A DNA stretch of 64,000 bases from Bacteroidales bacterium. Lineage in GTDB: Bacteria > Bacteroidota > Bacteroidia > Bacteroidales > Marinilabiliaceae. Location of the stretch: assembly GCA_003249255.1 (NCBI GenBank), contig QKJP01000048.1:310001-374000 (forward strand), written 5' to 3'. Shown in pieces: positions 27,124 to 38,615 of the stretch (position 1 is the first letter of the stretch; each line of letters begins with the position of its first letter). A program made the position numbers and the translations under genes. Under the pieces are notes generated by a model that was not told the origin of the DNA, made no database searches, and saw only the letters and a program-made list of their open reading frames with translations.

Positions 27124-29136
27124 ATGAACACTCCAACATTAATCAAAACCGACCCTTGGCTAGCGCCATTCAATAGCGAAATAACTTCACGTATTTCGCA
27201 TTATCAAGCAAAACGAAACAAAATCATTCAACATTCCGGTTCTGTAACAGATTTTGCTAATGCCCATCATTATTATGGTTTACACAAATTAAACAGCGAA
27301 TGGATTTTTAGAGAACTTGCACCCAATGCTCAAAGTATTTTTTTAATTGGTGAATTCACAAATTGGGAGCAAGACGCTAATTTTGAACTGAAAAATATTG
27401 GGAATGGGAATTGGGAAATCTCCTTACCGCTTGATGTCATCAAGCACGAGGATAAGTACAAGCTATTGATCAAATGGAACGGTGGTGAAGGCTATCGAAT
27501 ACCGGCTTATGCCAATAGAGTGATTCAAGACGAAAAAACACTGGGGTATGATGCTCAAGTGTGGGAACCAGAAAAAAACTTTAAGTGGAGTGACCAAAAT
27601 TTTGTGCCGGCAAATGACATGCCCCTGATTTACGAGGCTCATGTTGGCATGGCTTCCGAAGAAGGCAAGGTGGCAAGCTACACGGAGTTCGAAAACAACA
27701 TTTTACCTCGCATTAAAAACCTTGGTTACAACACCATTCAATTCATGGCCATACAAGAACATCCCTATTATGGAAGTTTTGGATACCACGTTTCGAATTT
27801 CTTTGCCAGCTCTTCACGCTTTGGAACGCCGGAAGAATTAAAAAGCCTGATCAATAAAGCCCATGAACTTGGCATCACAGTCATTATGGATATCGTTCAT
27901 TCTCACGCTGTAAAAAACGAATTGGAAGGAATTGGTGCTTTCGATGGTACAGACCACCTTTATTTCCATGGAGGAGCTAAAGGAAACCACCCTGCTTGGG
28001 ATTCGCGCCTCTTTAACTATGGTAAAGATAATGTTCTTCAGTTTCTATTGTCGAATTGTAAATACTGGTTGGAAGAATTTCATTTTGACGGATACCGTTT
28101 TGATGGTGTGACCAGTATGTTGTACCACAACCATGGTTTAGAAGTAAACTTTACAGAATATTCCAATTACTTTAACGGAGCCACAGATTTTGATTCCATC
28201 TCCTATTTAACCTTGGCCAATGAAGTAATCCACGAAGTTAAACCTACTGCCATTACAATAGCTGAGGAAATGAGTGGTTACCCCGGTTTAGCCGGAAAAA
28301 TCAAAGAAGGTGGTGTTGGTTTTGACTACCGCTTATCAATGGGAATTCCGGATTTCTGGATTAAACTCATCAAAGAAAAACAAGATGAAGACTGGAGTGT
28401 AGATCATCTCTTCCATGAACTTAACCAGCACCGTGCAGAAGAAAAAATCATTGCTTATGCCGAATCTCATGACCAGGCTTTAGTAGGTGATAAAACCATC
28501 ATATTCCGCCTGGCAGATAAAGAAATGTATGACAGCATGGCTATTCACACCCCAAGTTTGGTCATTGACCGTGCCATTGCCATGCATAAAATGATCCGCT
28601 TAATTACTGCCAGCACCTCTAATGGTGGTTACCTCAATTTTATGGGAAATGAATTTGGACATCCGGAATGGATAGATTTTCCACGCGAAGGAAACAATTT
28701 CTCGTTCCATTATGCCAGACGCCAATGGGGCTTGGCGGATCATCCGGATTTAAGGTATAAATATTTGGAGCGTTTTGATAAAGCCATGATTGAATTAATA
28801 AATGATAAACACTTATTGACTCACCCATGCTACAAGCATTTTGGCAACGATCACGATCAGGTTTTAGCCTTTAGCAGAGGAGATTATTTATTTGTATTCA
28901 ATTTTAACCCGGATCGCTCATTCTCTGACTATGGTATTCCAACGTCTATTGGGAAATACACCCCGGTTCTTTCTACCGATCAATCAGATTTTGGAGGGTT
29001 TAACAGAACAGAAATAAACTACCTGTACTACACCCAACCGTTGCCATACAACAGGGAACATCATCAACTCCTATTATACCTACCGGCACGTACAGCAATA
29101 ATATTGAAAAAGGAAGCCATTAGAAGTGTTCATTAA
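27124..29136 (+). CDS. glgB: 1,4-alpha-glucan branching enzyme (GH13_8 type)
   Basis: Creates alpha-1,6 branches in glycogen. 670 residues: an N-terminal CBM48 (FRELAPNAQSIFLIGEFTNW), then a GH13 barrel with YEAHVGMASEEGKVASYTEF, DIVHSHAVKNE, the nucleophile region FDGYRFDGVTSMLY and the acid/base region ITIAEEMSGYPG. The wording and length match the eukaryote-like GH13_8 subfamily rather than the 730-residue E. coli type; both occur in Bacteroidota. A strong shared terminator follows. Confidence 0.95.
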   Translation: MNTPTLIKTDPWLAPFNSEITSRISHYQAKRNKIIQHSGSVTDFANAHHYYGLHKLNSEWIFRELAPNAQSIFLIGEFTNWEQDANFELKNIGNGNWEISLPLDVIKHEDKYKLLIKWNGGEGYRIPAYANRVIQDEKTLGYDAQVWEPEKNFKWSDQNFVPANDMPLIYEAHVGMASEEGKVASYTEFENNILPRIKNLGYNTIQFMAIQEHPYYGSFGYHVSNFFASSSRFGTPEELKSLINKAHELGITVIMDIVHSHAVKNELEGIGAFDGTDHLYFHGGAKGNHPAWDSRLFNYGKDNVLQFLLSNCKYWLEEFHFDGYRFDGVTSMLYHNHGLEVNFTEYSNYFNGATDFDSISYLTLANEVIHEVKPTAITIAEEMSGYPGLAGKIKEGGVGFDYRLSMGIPDFWIKLIKEKQDEDWSVDHLFHELNQHRAEEKIIAYAESHDQALVGDKTIIFRLADKEMYDSMAIHTPSLVIDRAIAMHKMIRLITASTSNGGYLNFMGNEFGHPEWIDFPREGNNFSFHYARRQWGLADHPDLRYKYLERFDKAMIELINDKHLLTHPCYKHFGNDHDQVLAFSRGDYLFVFNFNPDRSFSDYGIPTSIGKYTPVLSTDQSDFGGFNRTEINYLYYTQPLPYNREHHQLLLYLPARTAIILKKEAIRSVH

Positions 29137-29205
29137 TAAAATGGTACACTTTAAATTATACCGAAAGCTCCTTAAAGAATAAGAGACTCCAGAAAAAGTC
29201 TCTAC

Positions 29206-29254
29206 GCAAAAAGCCCTAAAAAAGAATTGTGATTCTTTTTTAGGGCTTTTTTTA
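29206..29254. terminator. Bidirectional terminator between glgB and sprA
   Basis: AAAAAGCCCTAAAAAAGAAT pairs perfectly with ATTCTTTTTTAGGGCTTTTT around a TGTG loop. It has A and T runs on the two sides and lies between converging genes, so it can serve both. Confidence 0.92.
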
Positions 29255-29311
29255 AGTACGTTTTTCAGTGACCTCTTTTCGCAAACGGGATTGTGCTTTG
29301 ATGTTTCTTTA

Positions 29312-32300
29312 TTATTGTGCTAACGAGAAACGGAAACTCACCCCATAATTGGAATTGGTAATTGGGTACGAGGTCGAAATATAAGGCGTATTCATATTGG
29401 TATCGTAATACAACTGCATGTTAAAACGATTGCTTAAAGCATAATCAGCTGTAAACTTAACAGTCCATATTTTCTGACCTGAGGTAAGGTCGCTATATCC
29501 TTCCTGAATTTTACGAATGATGCTTACATTATCCCGCAAGGAGAAATCTGCACGCAAGTTTAAGTCGTTATTTACAGACTTTTGCTTGCCTCCTCGCCCA
29601 AGAATCAGGGGTAGTTTATCAAATCGATAACCCAAACCAATCACTAATTCATCATTATAATTCTCAATGAGTTGATTATTACCCATACTTAAACTAATGT
29701 TTCGCGATTTCTTCACTTCCATTCGGGTCGTTAAGCTATTGACCCAGGTAATGTTAAAGCCAATTAATGGGCTTAACTGATCACTAATGGTTACAGCGTT
29801 AATATCATAGTCATATCTACCAACTGTACCGCGCTCTCCCTGTGGTAAAGATATAAATGATCCCACATTATAAGTTGATCGATACGCATGGGAAATATCA
29901 AACGACTTCATGATATTTTTGAAAATTTCGATTTTTGATAATCCATCGTAATTAACTCGCCAGTTTGGCAGCATTGATGTCCAATCAGGCATCGGGTTAT
30001 CATATTTCTTCAAATCATTAGAGCCTGAATAAGCCGATAATAAAGCCGGGATCATTGTTTCTTGTGTATTCTCATCTCCTTTGGCTTTTTTATTCTTCAT
30101 GAATTGATCGAAAGTGTCTGAAGCAAAATTTCCGGACTTTTCAACTTTATCAAAGGCTGTACTAATCATATTGAAACTCATGGAGAAATTACCTTGCTCT
30201 ACATTTCCGGTTCTTTCATAGTACTCTATAACATTTCCAATCTTATAAGTATAATATTCACGAATGTTCAAAGAACGTGTCCACTCGCCGGATAGGTCTA
30301 TACGCAAGCCTCTTATGGGTTCTAAGGTCACTTTCAACGAAAGATTATCTTTAGAGGTCATGACATAAGGATTGCTTATTGCACTTTGGGTTAACCAACC
30401 TTTTTTTCCGGCATTTTCAGCATAATCGCGATCCTGCCAACCTAAAACAAATGGAACTCCTGGTGCTGAAAACCCTTGATCGGTTCCCATAAATTTAGAA
30501 TCCGGCATATATCCGGGAAGAACAGTTCCTTCATTACGGGAAAAGTTAACACTGGCATTCTTTAATGAAGTCGCCATTAACATCGAATAATCAAGAGCCA
30601 ATTTTAATGGAGAATTATTCTCTTCTCTCTCTCCTGTGATGGACACTCTTCCGCCTTCAGAACTTGCTTTAGGAATAAACTCCACCGCATTTTTAGATAA
30701 CACATTGGTGGTACCTTGTATTGGTCGTCCGTTCTGATCAAAAGCACGCAAGTTTACTTTTTCGGTTCTTAATTTGTGATTGATGGTTAAAGCTTTTCCT
30801 TCTTCAAAATTAACCTCACGTTTATCGAACTTCACTTTTTTTGCACTGCTACTCTTGGTATTTCGACTACTCTTAGAACGGTATTTTTTATCTAATTCTT
30901 TCAGATATGAAGACTTACGGTACAAACTTGTAAAGTTTAACTGCCCGTTCGCCTGAATGGCATTTAAGTTATTAATGGTATTACCCGGAGCAAAAGCTTT
31001 TTCTCCATTATCCTTCTGTTCTTGAGTTAATGGTCTTAATTCCGGAGCAACTTTCCATTGATACGTCGCCCGATAAGATACATTGGCAGAAGTCCAATCC
31101 AACATTGGTAGTTTATCTATGGGCACCTTATAACTTACATCAACGTTATGCTGATATGTGGTCACACGACCAAAATCCATAATCCTTGCCCGGATAGAAT
31201 CTCCCCAGTAATCATAGTCTTTATTAGCAATCCCATCCGGCTCCCTAATATCAGAATTCGTAACTGATCTAAAGCTTAGTTTTAAAGATTTGGTTAAATT
31301 ATACTTTAAATCAAAATAACGATTCCAATCAAAGTCTTTCGAAACGGTGGGTTCTGGATCAGGTGCTCCAGCAATATCGTAAGGCTTTCTTAATTTTATC
31401 TCATTATACATCCGATCCAACTCCCATCGGTAAGAAATTTGACTCGGCATATAATAAAAGTTAAAATCACGAATTAGAGCCAAGCTCTTGGGTTTAACTT
31501 TTTTAAAGGGCTCTACAGCTTTTGGACGAGCATTGTAGTTATAACCTAATGCCCCTTTGTAGTTTTTGTCGTAAGAATGCTCGGTCTTTGCATCGTACTT
31601 TTCTGTGGAGTTAAAAGCATAAGTTGCAGAAAGATTTGAAGGGTCGTAAAACTGAACCTTTTCATTCTTTGGCTTTAACTTCACATTGGTAAAGTTGATA
31701 CTCTTGCGTCGTACAATACTTTGAGACAACTCTTTAATTTCATCCCGCTCTTCGGCATCCTCAGCCTCGTTTAAAGCAACTTCAAGCGGCACATCCGGAT
31801 CTAAAGCATAGTATTTTGGCGTAGCAACAGACTGCGAATAACTGACATACATGGGCACACTCAACGGAGATTCAGGACCTGTAAATTTACCTAGCTCTAA
31901 ATTAGATGAGATGTCGTATTGATAGAAATCTTCCTGACTTCTTTCCTGAACATTTTGATCGATACTACCCCAACCTACAGTACTGGTTTTTCCGGCTACT
32001 GACACGTTACCTAAATCGGCTAGTTTTACCGACATCCGAGCATTGGCAGCCCAACCGCCTTCCTCATCAAAATCGGTTAAGCGTAATTCGTTCATCCAAA
32101 TCTCGGCAGACTTAAGCTCTTTTCCACCATTACCACGCACACCAATCATAATGGTACGCACATTGCCTAAACTCGGATTACCTTTTATGGTTACATAATT
32201 AGATGGATGGTCTCGATCCACATAAGTCTTTCGTTCATTTAAATCAGCTTTATCTCTATTCCTTCTTAATTTCATTTGATGAAATAAATCTAAGGGAATA

Positions 32301-35300
32301 TCCAAATCATTTGCTGCAGGCCACACTGTTCTGCGGTCAGCCTCACTGTCATTATTATAATCAAGGGCTCGATGGGGAGTTAACTTCAACGGTATTTCAT
32401 ATTCGTAGTAGTTATCAACGTAATCACTTCCCAAACGGATAAAAGCGATCATATCATCATCAAACAATTGATTTTCTTGATTTGCGAGCGCCGCGGCATG
32501 AATAAACATTTTTAGGCGTTTATATTGACGCATGTCCATATTTGATGTCTTGTAAACGGCTTTGGACTCTCCATCCGCTAAATTTTGAACCTTTAATAAG
32601 ATGGACTGTTCGTTTAGCTCTCGCAATTGAGGGTTTGCAGGATCCACAACCCGATCAATACCAGGAGGCAATACATAGTTTACCGGTTTCTTACCACTAT
32701 TTTCCTCAATATTTACGGCAGACACCTCAAATTGTGGATTACTAGAAACAACGGTTTTATCATCATCAAATTCTCGATCGAAACGACGCCAATCGCCTTT
32801 TATTAAGTCAAGGGTGGCCATACGTAACACGATCTCCTTTTTAAAGCCTTTCATGACCATACGCATAAAACGAATGCTTCGGAAGTCACTTATACCATTC
32901 ACCGCATTATACTCTGAATCTAAGCGTATAGGAATACGGAATAAATACCAATCGGCAGTATTTCCTGCGGCATCTTTTTCAGTCCCTTTTCGTTTATCAA
33001 TTACATACTTCTGAGTTCCGTCACGCAAGGCCGTCATTGAAATTGGAACTTTATATTGGAAATATGCCTCGCTTTCGTTTAAAGTATAATCGCCATTAAT
33101 ATCTTCTACATCCGGTCTGGATTTGGATGAGGCTGAATAACCCGATTCTCCATCTTTAGCATCTGGAAGAGAGTTACCATCCGGACCATTAAAACGCTTG
33201 TAACGCTCAAGAATACCAGTTTGTGCATTATCAAAATCGGTACCTCTGAAATAATGGAAATCATCCGTTGCAGGGTCATTCTCAAGAGCGGTATATGGAT
33301 CCGAATCAACGATTGTTTGAATTCGCGCCAAAAAGTCTTTGTGCAACTTTTTCTCATTATCGCTACTTAAACCGTCAAAACCAACATCTTGCGCAAAACG
33401 GATGTTCTCGTCAGGAGAAAAACCATCTGAAATAACATCTTTATTCGAAACTGCTCCCCACTGGGTAAAGTCAATATTCAAACTTTTAGGTGGATTTGAA
33501 ATATCAATAGCATCCACATCCAAATCACCTGGCAATCCATTTTCAAATGACTTTCGCGAATCACGTAAAATATCTTCTGACACATTTCCCAAATGAAAAT
33601 ATAAAGTACCCGGATTATCTTCAGTGGCATACACATAAGGATCCATCATCCAAAACTCGATGTATTCTATATTGGCAGCTTCAAAATCCGGCACATCAAT
33701 TTTACGCATCATACCTCCCCAACGGGTTTCCGGATTCGTCAAGGTACCATCGCTATTTACACCGGCAGAATAAGCTGTTGCTTCTGCATCGAAGTTATAT
33801 GGTCCTCTTTCCTGGGGATAAAAAGCCAGGTTTAATACCGGTATATTTGATGGCTGACCATAAGGCTGCTGACGTTCAGGGAATAATTCTTTTTCATAAA
33901 TTTCACGAACGAGGTGATTTTTAGTTTCAGCATCAGCGTCATCACCTTTTAAGTGATCAGGGGTACGGCTATCGTCACGCACAAATAAAGGATCGATGGA
34001 ATACCAGGCTAAAAGTGCACGGTTTACTCCTGATGCTATGCCTGTAGAATCACCTGCCGGGAATCTATCTGTAGGATCAGGCTGAGTCCCTGATAATCCT
34101 TGAGGTGTACTGGCCAATTGCCAGGCTGTCCAGTTTCGCATATCGTATGATATACGAGTTCCTTCAAAGTCATCGATGTAAGCAGTTCCACTTTCTTCAA
34201 TTACATCGGGGTGGCCTGGTAAAATCTGAGCAAATTCACCATCGAAGGTGATGCTTGATTTCTCTTTGGTTTGAACAAATGGCAACCAGTCTAATGCTTC
34301 TGTAATGGCATTAGATTCAGTAAAGAAAGAGGTATTCATCCCCCAAACCGTATTTGAAATAGGCTCATCACCCATGCTAACTTTTTGGGTTAATGGCCGC
34401 TCGCTCAAGTGCATTACAGTAGCCCCAACATTAAAGTTCTCGTTGATGGCATAATCCAGATGTGTCCCCACTAAGGTTTTGGTCTGAAGATTAAACAAAG
34501 ACTGATTCTCTAAAGAAACCTGAATGGGTGTTCCTGAAGAAAGCAAGCCTTGGTTTAAGATACGTACACGCCCCAACATGTAATCAACGGTATAATCAAC
34601 ATTCTCTACCAACTTTTGACCACCTGCGGTAACCACAACCGACCCCTGTGGAACGTTCATGGCATTCAGAGAAATCTCAGATCCGGAACTTGACTTGTAT
34701 CGACCTTTTAATTTGTATTTGTTTTTAGATGCGTCTTTTTCGGCTTCTACCTGAGAGTTATCGTATAATGATTGGAAGACATACTTCTCATAATTTCCAT
34801 CTCCTTCTTTAAACCCACAACGTTCTGCTAAATTTCGACCAAATGGTTCCAGCACCGGGAAAATAATTCTTCCATTTTCGGTACGAATGGTCACATCAGG
34901 CACAAAGTCAAATACCCCATCCGGATTGTAATCATTCTGCGAGTTCAGGTTATCAAGATTTAATAAGCGTAAAAACAACTCACCTTTAACGCCTTCGTTT
35001 CCATCAGGCATATAATTAATATCACCACCTAACTTTTCATCGCGGTAAGTCACATTTAAAATAAAATCTTCCGGATTAACCTGATATGCATTAATGGAAT
35101 AGATGTTTTTCATCATCAAATTCCACGCTTCAGGCACTGCAGGATTTAGGTTGGTACTCTTTAAAAGTTTAAGTACTAAGGTTTGTGTTGGATCATTTCC
35201 TTCGCGGTTCGAAAACTCACCTACTGTTTTGGTTTCGCCAGTTTTAATAACAGTATACTCATAAGCAATGGCCAATACCTCATCAGCATTTAGAGATGAG

Positions 35301-36712
35301 CTTAACGAGATATACCCTAACGTTGGATGAACGCTATACTCAGTTTCTTTTAAAAGACGTGCATTTTCAAGCTTTTCGTAATCAACTGTATTTTTAAAAT
35401 CATTAATAGGCCTTAAAGTTTCAGTCACATTGTTAATATCTCTAATCCCACTGTAAGGGCTTACTGTCATTTTCTCATAAAGGGTATTGGCATCATTGCT
35501 TGGGGGTACAACACTTTCTCCGTCCCACAACAAATCGTTATGCATAAATTCCACTCCACTTTCCCCTAAATCAAGAAAAGCCACCACGTTACGGGCAGCA
35601 TCAATATCACGGCGCTTATTGGTTACCCAAACTTCTACACGCGTAATATTAATTTTACTACTAATAACGGGCAATTGCTTCAAAGCGTCTTCGTAATCAT
35701 CCCTAAATTGCTGACTTAAGAAGAAGTGACGGTTCTTATCGTATTCGTGTCCTTGAATTTCGAATTCTGAAGTAGAAGCACCGCCTTCGATATTCAACAC
35801 TTTAGATTCGCCACGCTGCTGAGAGAATACACTGGTTACGTTTAATTTACCAAACTGCATTTCGGTTTTCACCCCAAATAAACTCTGGCTACCGGTGATT
35901 AAGGTTCCCGGTAATGGCATGGTTACGTTACCAGCCTCTACGTTACGAAGAATATCATCTTCACCACCTTCGTATTCGATGTTTACCTGATTTTCGAAGT
36001 CGAAAGTTGCTTCGGTATTGTAATTGATTCCAAGTGTTAAACGCTCTCCAATGGTACCACTTACATTCATCTGAATTTTCTCTTGAAAATCGAAAGTAGT
36101 GGTTGAACGCAAACGCTCCTGAAGTGTAGGGTTATCAATTTTGGTATGCTGCACCCCTACCTTCAATTCAGCCATACCTTGTAGCTTCACGTTAATCTCG
36201 TTACTCCCAAAAATGGTTTCGAAAGCTTTACCACCCACTTTAAAAGAGGGATTAAGCAAAGAGAATCCCTTTTCGGCATAAGGAGCCTGTTCTTTTTGCT
36301 TTTGGCGCCAGTAAGATGTAACTGATCGGCGGTTTTCATGATCCATGTATTCTTCTAAAGACATGGTATATGGCATGCGCACATCCATATTACCCACTTT
36401 TTTGTAGAGGGTCACATTCCCGGTTTTATAATCATACCGTGGCGTATACTCCAGGTTACCGGGAGTTTGAAGATCTAAACCTCGTTGCTCTTCTTTTTCG
36501 AGTAAAGGATTTCCACTGTCGTCCTTAATCTTGTACTGAAGCTCTACTCGTGGAGTAACTTCTAAACAATCGGGTTCCTGATAATATTCTTCTGTTAACT
36601 CTGCAGTTAAACCTGCATCTATAAACGGAGAAGCACTAACTGCTAATAACAATAAGCAACTAGTGAATACGATAGCTATGCTATTTTTAAGATTACTTTT
36701 CAAAAGACTCAA
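29312..36712 (-). CDS. sprA: T9SS outer-membrane translocon protein SprA (Sov)
   Basis: The 2466-residue protein forms the very large 36-strand channel of the type 9 secretion system. Recognisable features: signal peptide region (SIAIVFTSCLLLLAVSASPF), repeated SprA-N segments (KVGGKAFETIFGSNEINVKL; GMAELKVGVQHTKI; FDFENQVNIEYEGGEDDIL), the PLPGTLITGSQSLFGVKTEM strand and an aromatic beta-strand end (YGVSFRFSLAQ). The only upstream start is TTG 36712. It begins 13 bases after ruvA, the usual order in the phylum. It would export the YPNP-tailed cellulases of this window. Confidence 0.96.
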   Translation of the reverse strand: MSLLKSNLKNSIAIVFTSCLLLLAVSASPFIDAGLTAELTEEYYQEPDCLEVTPRVELQYKIKDDSGNPLLEKEEQRGLDLQTPGNLEYTPRYDYKTGNVTLYKKVGNMDVRMPYTMSLEEYMDHENRRSVTSYWRQKQKEQAPYAEKGFSLLNPSFKVGGKAFETIFGSNEINVKLQGMAELKVGVQHTKIDNPTLQERLRSTTTFDFQEKIQMNVSGTIGERLTLGINYNTEATFDFENQVNIEYEGGEDDILRNVEAGNVTMPLPGTLITGSQSLFGVKTEMQFGKLNVTSVFSQQRGESKVLNIEGGASTSEFEIQGHEYDKNRHFFLSQQFRDDYEDALKQLPVISSKINITRVEVWVTNKRRDIDAARNVVAFLDLGESGVEFMHNDLLWDGESVVPPSNDANTLYEKMTVSPYSGIRDINNVTETLRPINDFKNTVDYEKLENARLLKETEYSVHPTLGYISLSSSLNADEVLAIAYEYTVIKTGETKTVGEFSNREGNDPTQTLVLKLLKSTNLNPAVPEAWNLMMKNIYSINAYQVNPEDFILNVTYRDEKLGGDINYMPDGNEGVKGELFLRLLNLDNLNSQNDYNPDGVFDFVPDVTIRTENGRIIFPVLEPFGRNLAERCGFKEGDGNYEKYVFQSLYDNSQVEAEKDASKNKYKLKGRYKSSSGSEISLNAMNVPQGSVVVTAGGQKLVENVDYTVDYMLGRVRILNQGLLSSGTPIQVSLENQSLFNLQTKTLVGTHLDYAINENFNVGATVMHLSERPLTQKVSMGDEPISNTVWGMNTSFFTESNAITEALDWLPFVQTKEKSSITFDGEFAQILPGHPDVIEESGTAYIDDFEGTRISYDMRNWTAWQLASTPQGLSGTQPDPTDRFPAGDSTGIASGVNRALLAWYSIDPLFVRDDSRTPDHLKGDDADAETKNHLVREIYEKELFPERQQPYGQPSNIPVLNLAFYPQERGPYNFDAEATAYSAGVNSDGTLTNPETRWGGMMRKIDVPDFEAANIEYIEFWMMDPYVYATEDNPGTLYFHLGNVSEDILRDSRKSFENGLPGDLDVDAIDISNPPKSLNIDFTQWGAVSNKDVISDGFSPDENIRFAQDVGFDGLSSDNEKKLHKDFLARIQTIVDSDPYTALENDPATDDFHYFRGTDFDNAQTGILERYKRFNGPDGNSLPDAKDGESGYSASSKSRPDVEDINGDYTLNESEAYFQYKVPISMTALRDGTQKYVIDKRKGTEKDAAGNTADWYLFRIPIRLDSEYNAVNGISDFRSIRFMRMVMKGFKKEIVLRMATLDLIKGDWRRFDREFDDDKTVVSSNPQFEVSAVNIEENSGKKPVNYVLPPGIDRVVDPANPQLRELNEQSILLKVQNLADGESKAVYKTSNMDMRQYKRLKMFIHAAALANQENQLFDDDMIAFIRLGSDYVDNYYEYEIPLKLTPHRALDYNNDSEADRRTVWPAANDLDIPLDLFHQMKLRRNRDKADLNERKTYVDRDHPSNYVTIKGNPSLGNVRTIMIGVRGNGGKELKSAEIWMNELRLTDFDEEGGWAANARMSVKLADLGNVSVAGKTSTVGWGSIDQNVQERSQEDFYQYDISSNLELGKFTGPESPLSVPMYVSYSQSVATPKYYALDPDVPLEVALNEAEDAEERDEIKELSQSIVRRKSINFTNVKLKPKNEKVQFYDPSNLSATYAFNSTEKYDAKTEHSYDKNYKGALGYNYNARPKAVEPFKKVKPKSLALIRDFNFYYMPSQISYRWELDRMYNEIKLRKPYDIAGAPDPEPTVSKDFDWNRYFDLKYNLTKSLKLSFRSVTNSDIREPDGIANKDYDYWGDSIRARIMDFGRVTTYQHNVDVSYKVPIDKLPMLDWTSANVSYRATYQWKVAPELRPLTQEQKDNGEKAFAPGNTINNLNAIQANGQLNFTSLYRKSSYLKELDKKYRSKSSRNTKSSSAKKVKFDKREVNFEEGKALTINHKLRTEKVNLRAFDQNGRPIQGTTNVLSKNAVEFIPKASSEGGRVSITGEREENNSPLKLALDYSMLMATSLKNASVNFSRNEGTVLPGYMPDSKFMGTDQGFSAPGVPFVLGWQDRDYAENAGKKGWLTQSAISNPYVMTSKDNLSLKVTLEPIRGLRIDLSGEWTRSLNIREYYTYKIGNVIEYYERTGNVEQGNFSMSFNMISTAFDKVEKSGNFASDTFDQFMKNKKAKGDENTQETMIPALLSAYSGSNDLKKYDNPMPDWTSMLPNWRVNYDGLSKIEIFKNIMKSFDISHAYRSTYNVGSFISLPQGERGTVGRYDYDINAVTISDQLSPLIGFNITWVNSLTTRMEVKKSRNISLSMGNNQLIENYNDELVIGLGYRFDKLPLILGRGGKQKSVNNDLNLRADFSLRDNVSIIRKIQEGYSDLTSGQKIWTVKFTADYALSNRFNMQLYYDTNMNTPYISTSYPITNSNYGVSFRFSLAQ

Positions 36713-36724
36713 ACCTTAATGCCC

Positions 36725-37306
36725 TTAAATCATTTTTAATGCTTGCTTAATCACCTCTTCAACTTTTGCGCCGGGTGATTGGCTTAAAATTTTATCAATG
36801 GCTTTTTGTGCGCTGTTTTTAGCAAAGCCTAACATCACTAATGCAGATAACGCTTCATCGCGGATAGTATTGTCCTGCACTGCGAATAATTTTTCGTCCA
36901 CAGGCTCTTTCCCAAGCTTGTCTTTCAAGTCAACAATCACACGCTGAGCCGTTTTAGCACCAATGCCTTTTACCCCCTTCAATACGTTTACATTATCTGT
37001 AAGTATTGCTCCTCGAACTTCTTCGGGAGTTAAAGAGGATAAAATCATCCGCGCTGTATTGGCACCTATACCTGATACTGAAATTAAATGACGGAACAAA
37101 TCACGCTCCAATGGGTCAGCAAAACCATACAACACAAAAGCATCTTCACGAATGTTCTCATGAATGTAAAGCTTGGCCTCTGTTTTATTTTCTAACTGGC
37201 TGTATGTATAGAGGGATATCTGAACCTGATAGCCTACCCCATTGATATCAAGCACAATATGAGTAGGCCCTGTTTCTGCAATACTTCCTTTTATGTATTC
37301 GTACAT
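36725..37306 (-). CDS. ruvA: Holliday junction branch migration protein RuvA
   Basis: 193-residue DNA-binding subunit that targets RuvB motors to Holliday junctions. N-terminal OB-fold start [20 protein letters not shown], acidic-pin region and two helix-hairpin-helix motifs ([16 protein letters not shown] and [19 protein letters not shown]), and a small C-terminal RuvB-contacting domain ([20 protein letters not shown]). Confidence 0.96.
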   Translation of the reverse strand: MYEYIKGSIAETGPTHIVLDINGVGYQVQISLYTYSQLENKTEAKLYIHENIREDAFVLYGFADPLERDLFRHLISVSGIGANTARMILSSLTPEEVRGAILTDNVNVLKGVKGIGAKTAQRVIVDLKDKLGKEPVDEKLFAVQDNTIRDEALSALVMLGFAKNSAQKAIDKILSQSPGAKVEEVIKQALKMI

Positions 37307-37363
37307 TAGATTGGGTTAAATTTTAACGACTGCAAAGGTAATACTATAAGTTTTTTATAAAAT

Positions 37364-38416
37364 TTATTTCACATCCTTTTTAATGGGATTCCACCCTTGA
37401 GCCTGAAGTTCTATTTCGTTATCATCATTTGTTACCAAATAACAACCTTTAGATTCATCTGTAATATGTCCAACAATAAAAACATCACTTTCGTCCTGAT
37501 TTTTAAATTTCTCAAAGTCCTCAAGACTAATCGTAAAGAGCAACTCATAATCTTCACCACCATTTAAACCGGCTACCACAGGGTTTATCCCCATTTCTTC
37601 AGCCAATTTAGCCGTAGAAGGATGAACAGGAATTTTGTTCTCCCACAGGCGGCAACCTTTTTTGGACTGCTTACAGATGTGCATGATCTCACTTGAAAGA
37701 CCATCAGAGATATCAATCATAGATGTTGGTTTTACGCCAACTTTATCCAACAAAGTTTTCACTTCACGACGAGGTTCAGGTTTTAAAAAACGCTGTAAAA
37801 GATAGTCGTATCCACTTAAATCAGGCTGAGCACCGGGAGCAGCTTCAAAGACTTTCTTTTCTCTTTCTAACAATTGCAAGCCCATATAAGCAGCACCAAG
37901 GTCTCCGGATACACAAATTAAATCATTCACCTGCGCTCCATTGCGGTAGGCCAGCTCGTCATCAGAAGCTTCTCCTAAGGCAGTAACACTTATGGTAAAA
38001 CCTGTGAATGAAGACGTTGTATCACCACCAATCACATCAACACCATAGCGATCACAAGCAGCATAGACACCTTCGTAAAACTCTTCCAGTGCTTCCACGC
38101 TCATCTTTGAACTCACTCCAATTGAAACAGTGACTTGCTTTGGAGTTGCATTCATCGCATATACATCACTCAAATTTACAGCAATGGACTTGTATCCCAA
38201 GTGCTTCATGGGCGTATAAGTCAAATCAAAATGAATACCCTCTAAAAGAAGATCGGTGGTCACTACCGTTTTTTTACCTTCATAATTAAGAACAGCTGCA
38301 TCATCTCCAACGCCCTTTTCTGATGATTCGTTTTTTAATTTGATCTTTTTTGTTAAATAATCAATCAGTCCAAACTCACCCAATTGGCCAATTTCCGTTC
38401 TCTTTTCGTCGCTCAT
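37364..38416 (-). CDS. thiL: Thiamine-monophosphate kinase ThiL
   Basis: Phosphorylates thiamine monophosphate to the active diphosphate cofactor. 350 residues of the PurM/ThiL ATP-binding fold: GIGDDAAVL-like GVGDDAAVLNY (36-46), VVTTDLLLEGIHFDL (51-65), SDVYAMNATPKQVTVSIG, GGDTTSS and ISDGLSSEI. The family aspartates that bind Mg are present. It is the first gene of a thiL-ruvA-sprA co-directional run with a 57-base gap to ruvA. Confidence 0.95.
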   Translation of the reverse strand: MSDEKRTEIGQLGEFGLIDYLTKKIKLKNESSEKGVGDDAAVLNYEGKKTVVTTDLLLEGIHFDLTYTPMKHLGYKSIAVNLSDVYAMNATPKQVTVSIGVSSKMSVEALEEFYEGVYAACDRYGVDVIGGDTTSSFTGFTISVTALGEASDDELAYRNGAQVNDLICVSGDLGAAYMGLQLLEREKKVFEAAPGAQPDLSGYDYLLQRFLKPEPRREVKTLLDKVGVKPTSMIDISDGLSSEIMHICKQSKKGCRLWENKIPVHPSTAKLAEEMGINPVVAGLNGGEDYELLFTISLEDFEKFKNQDESDVFIVGHITDESKGCYLVTNDDNEIELQAQGWNPIKKDVK

Positions 38417-38615
38417 GTTTAATTATATGTTTATCCTGCACACCTAAAAAAAGCATATTTTTTTCAGGCTTGTGGCAAAAATAATAAACTAAGTATAAAA
38501 GTCATGAGGATTAACAATTCGTTTAAACATTATTAATAGAAAAAACTTAACTTAAATAAAGCTTTATCCATTAGTTATAAAAGAATTCATTAGCAAACTT
38601 TTAAACCAAGCTCTA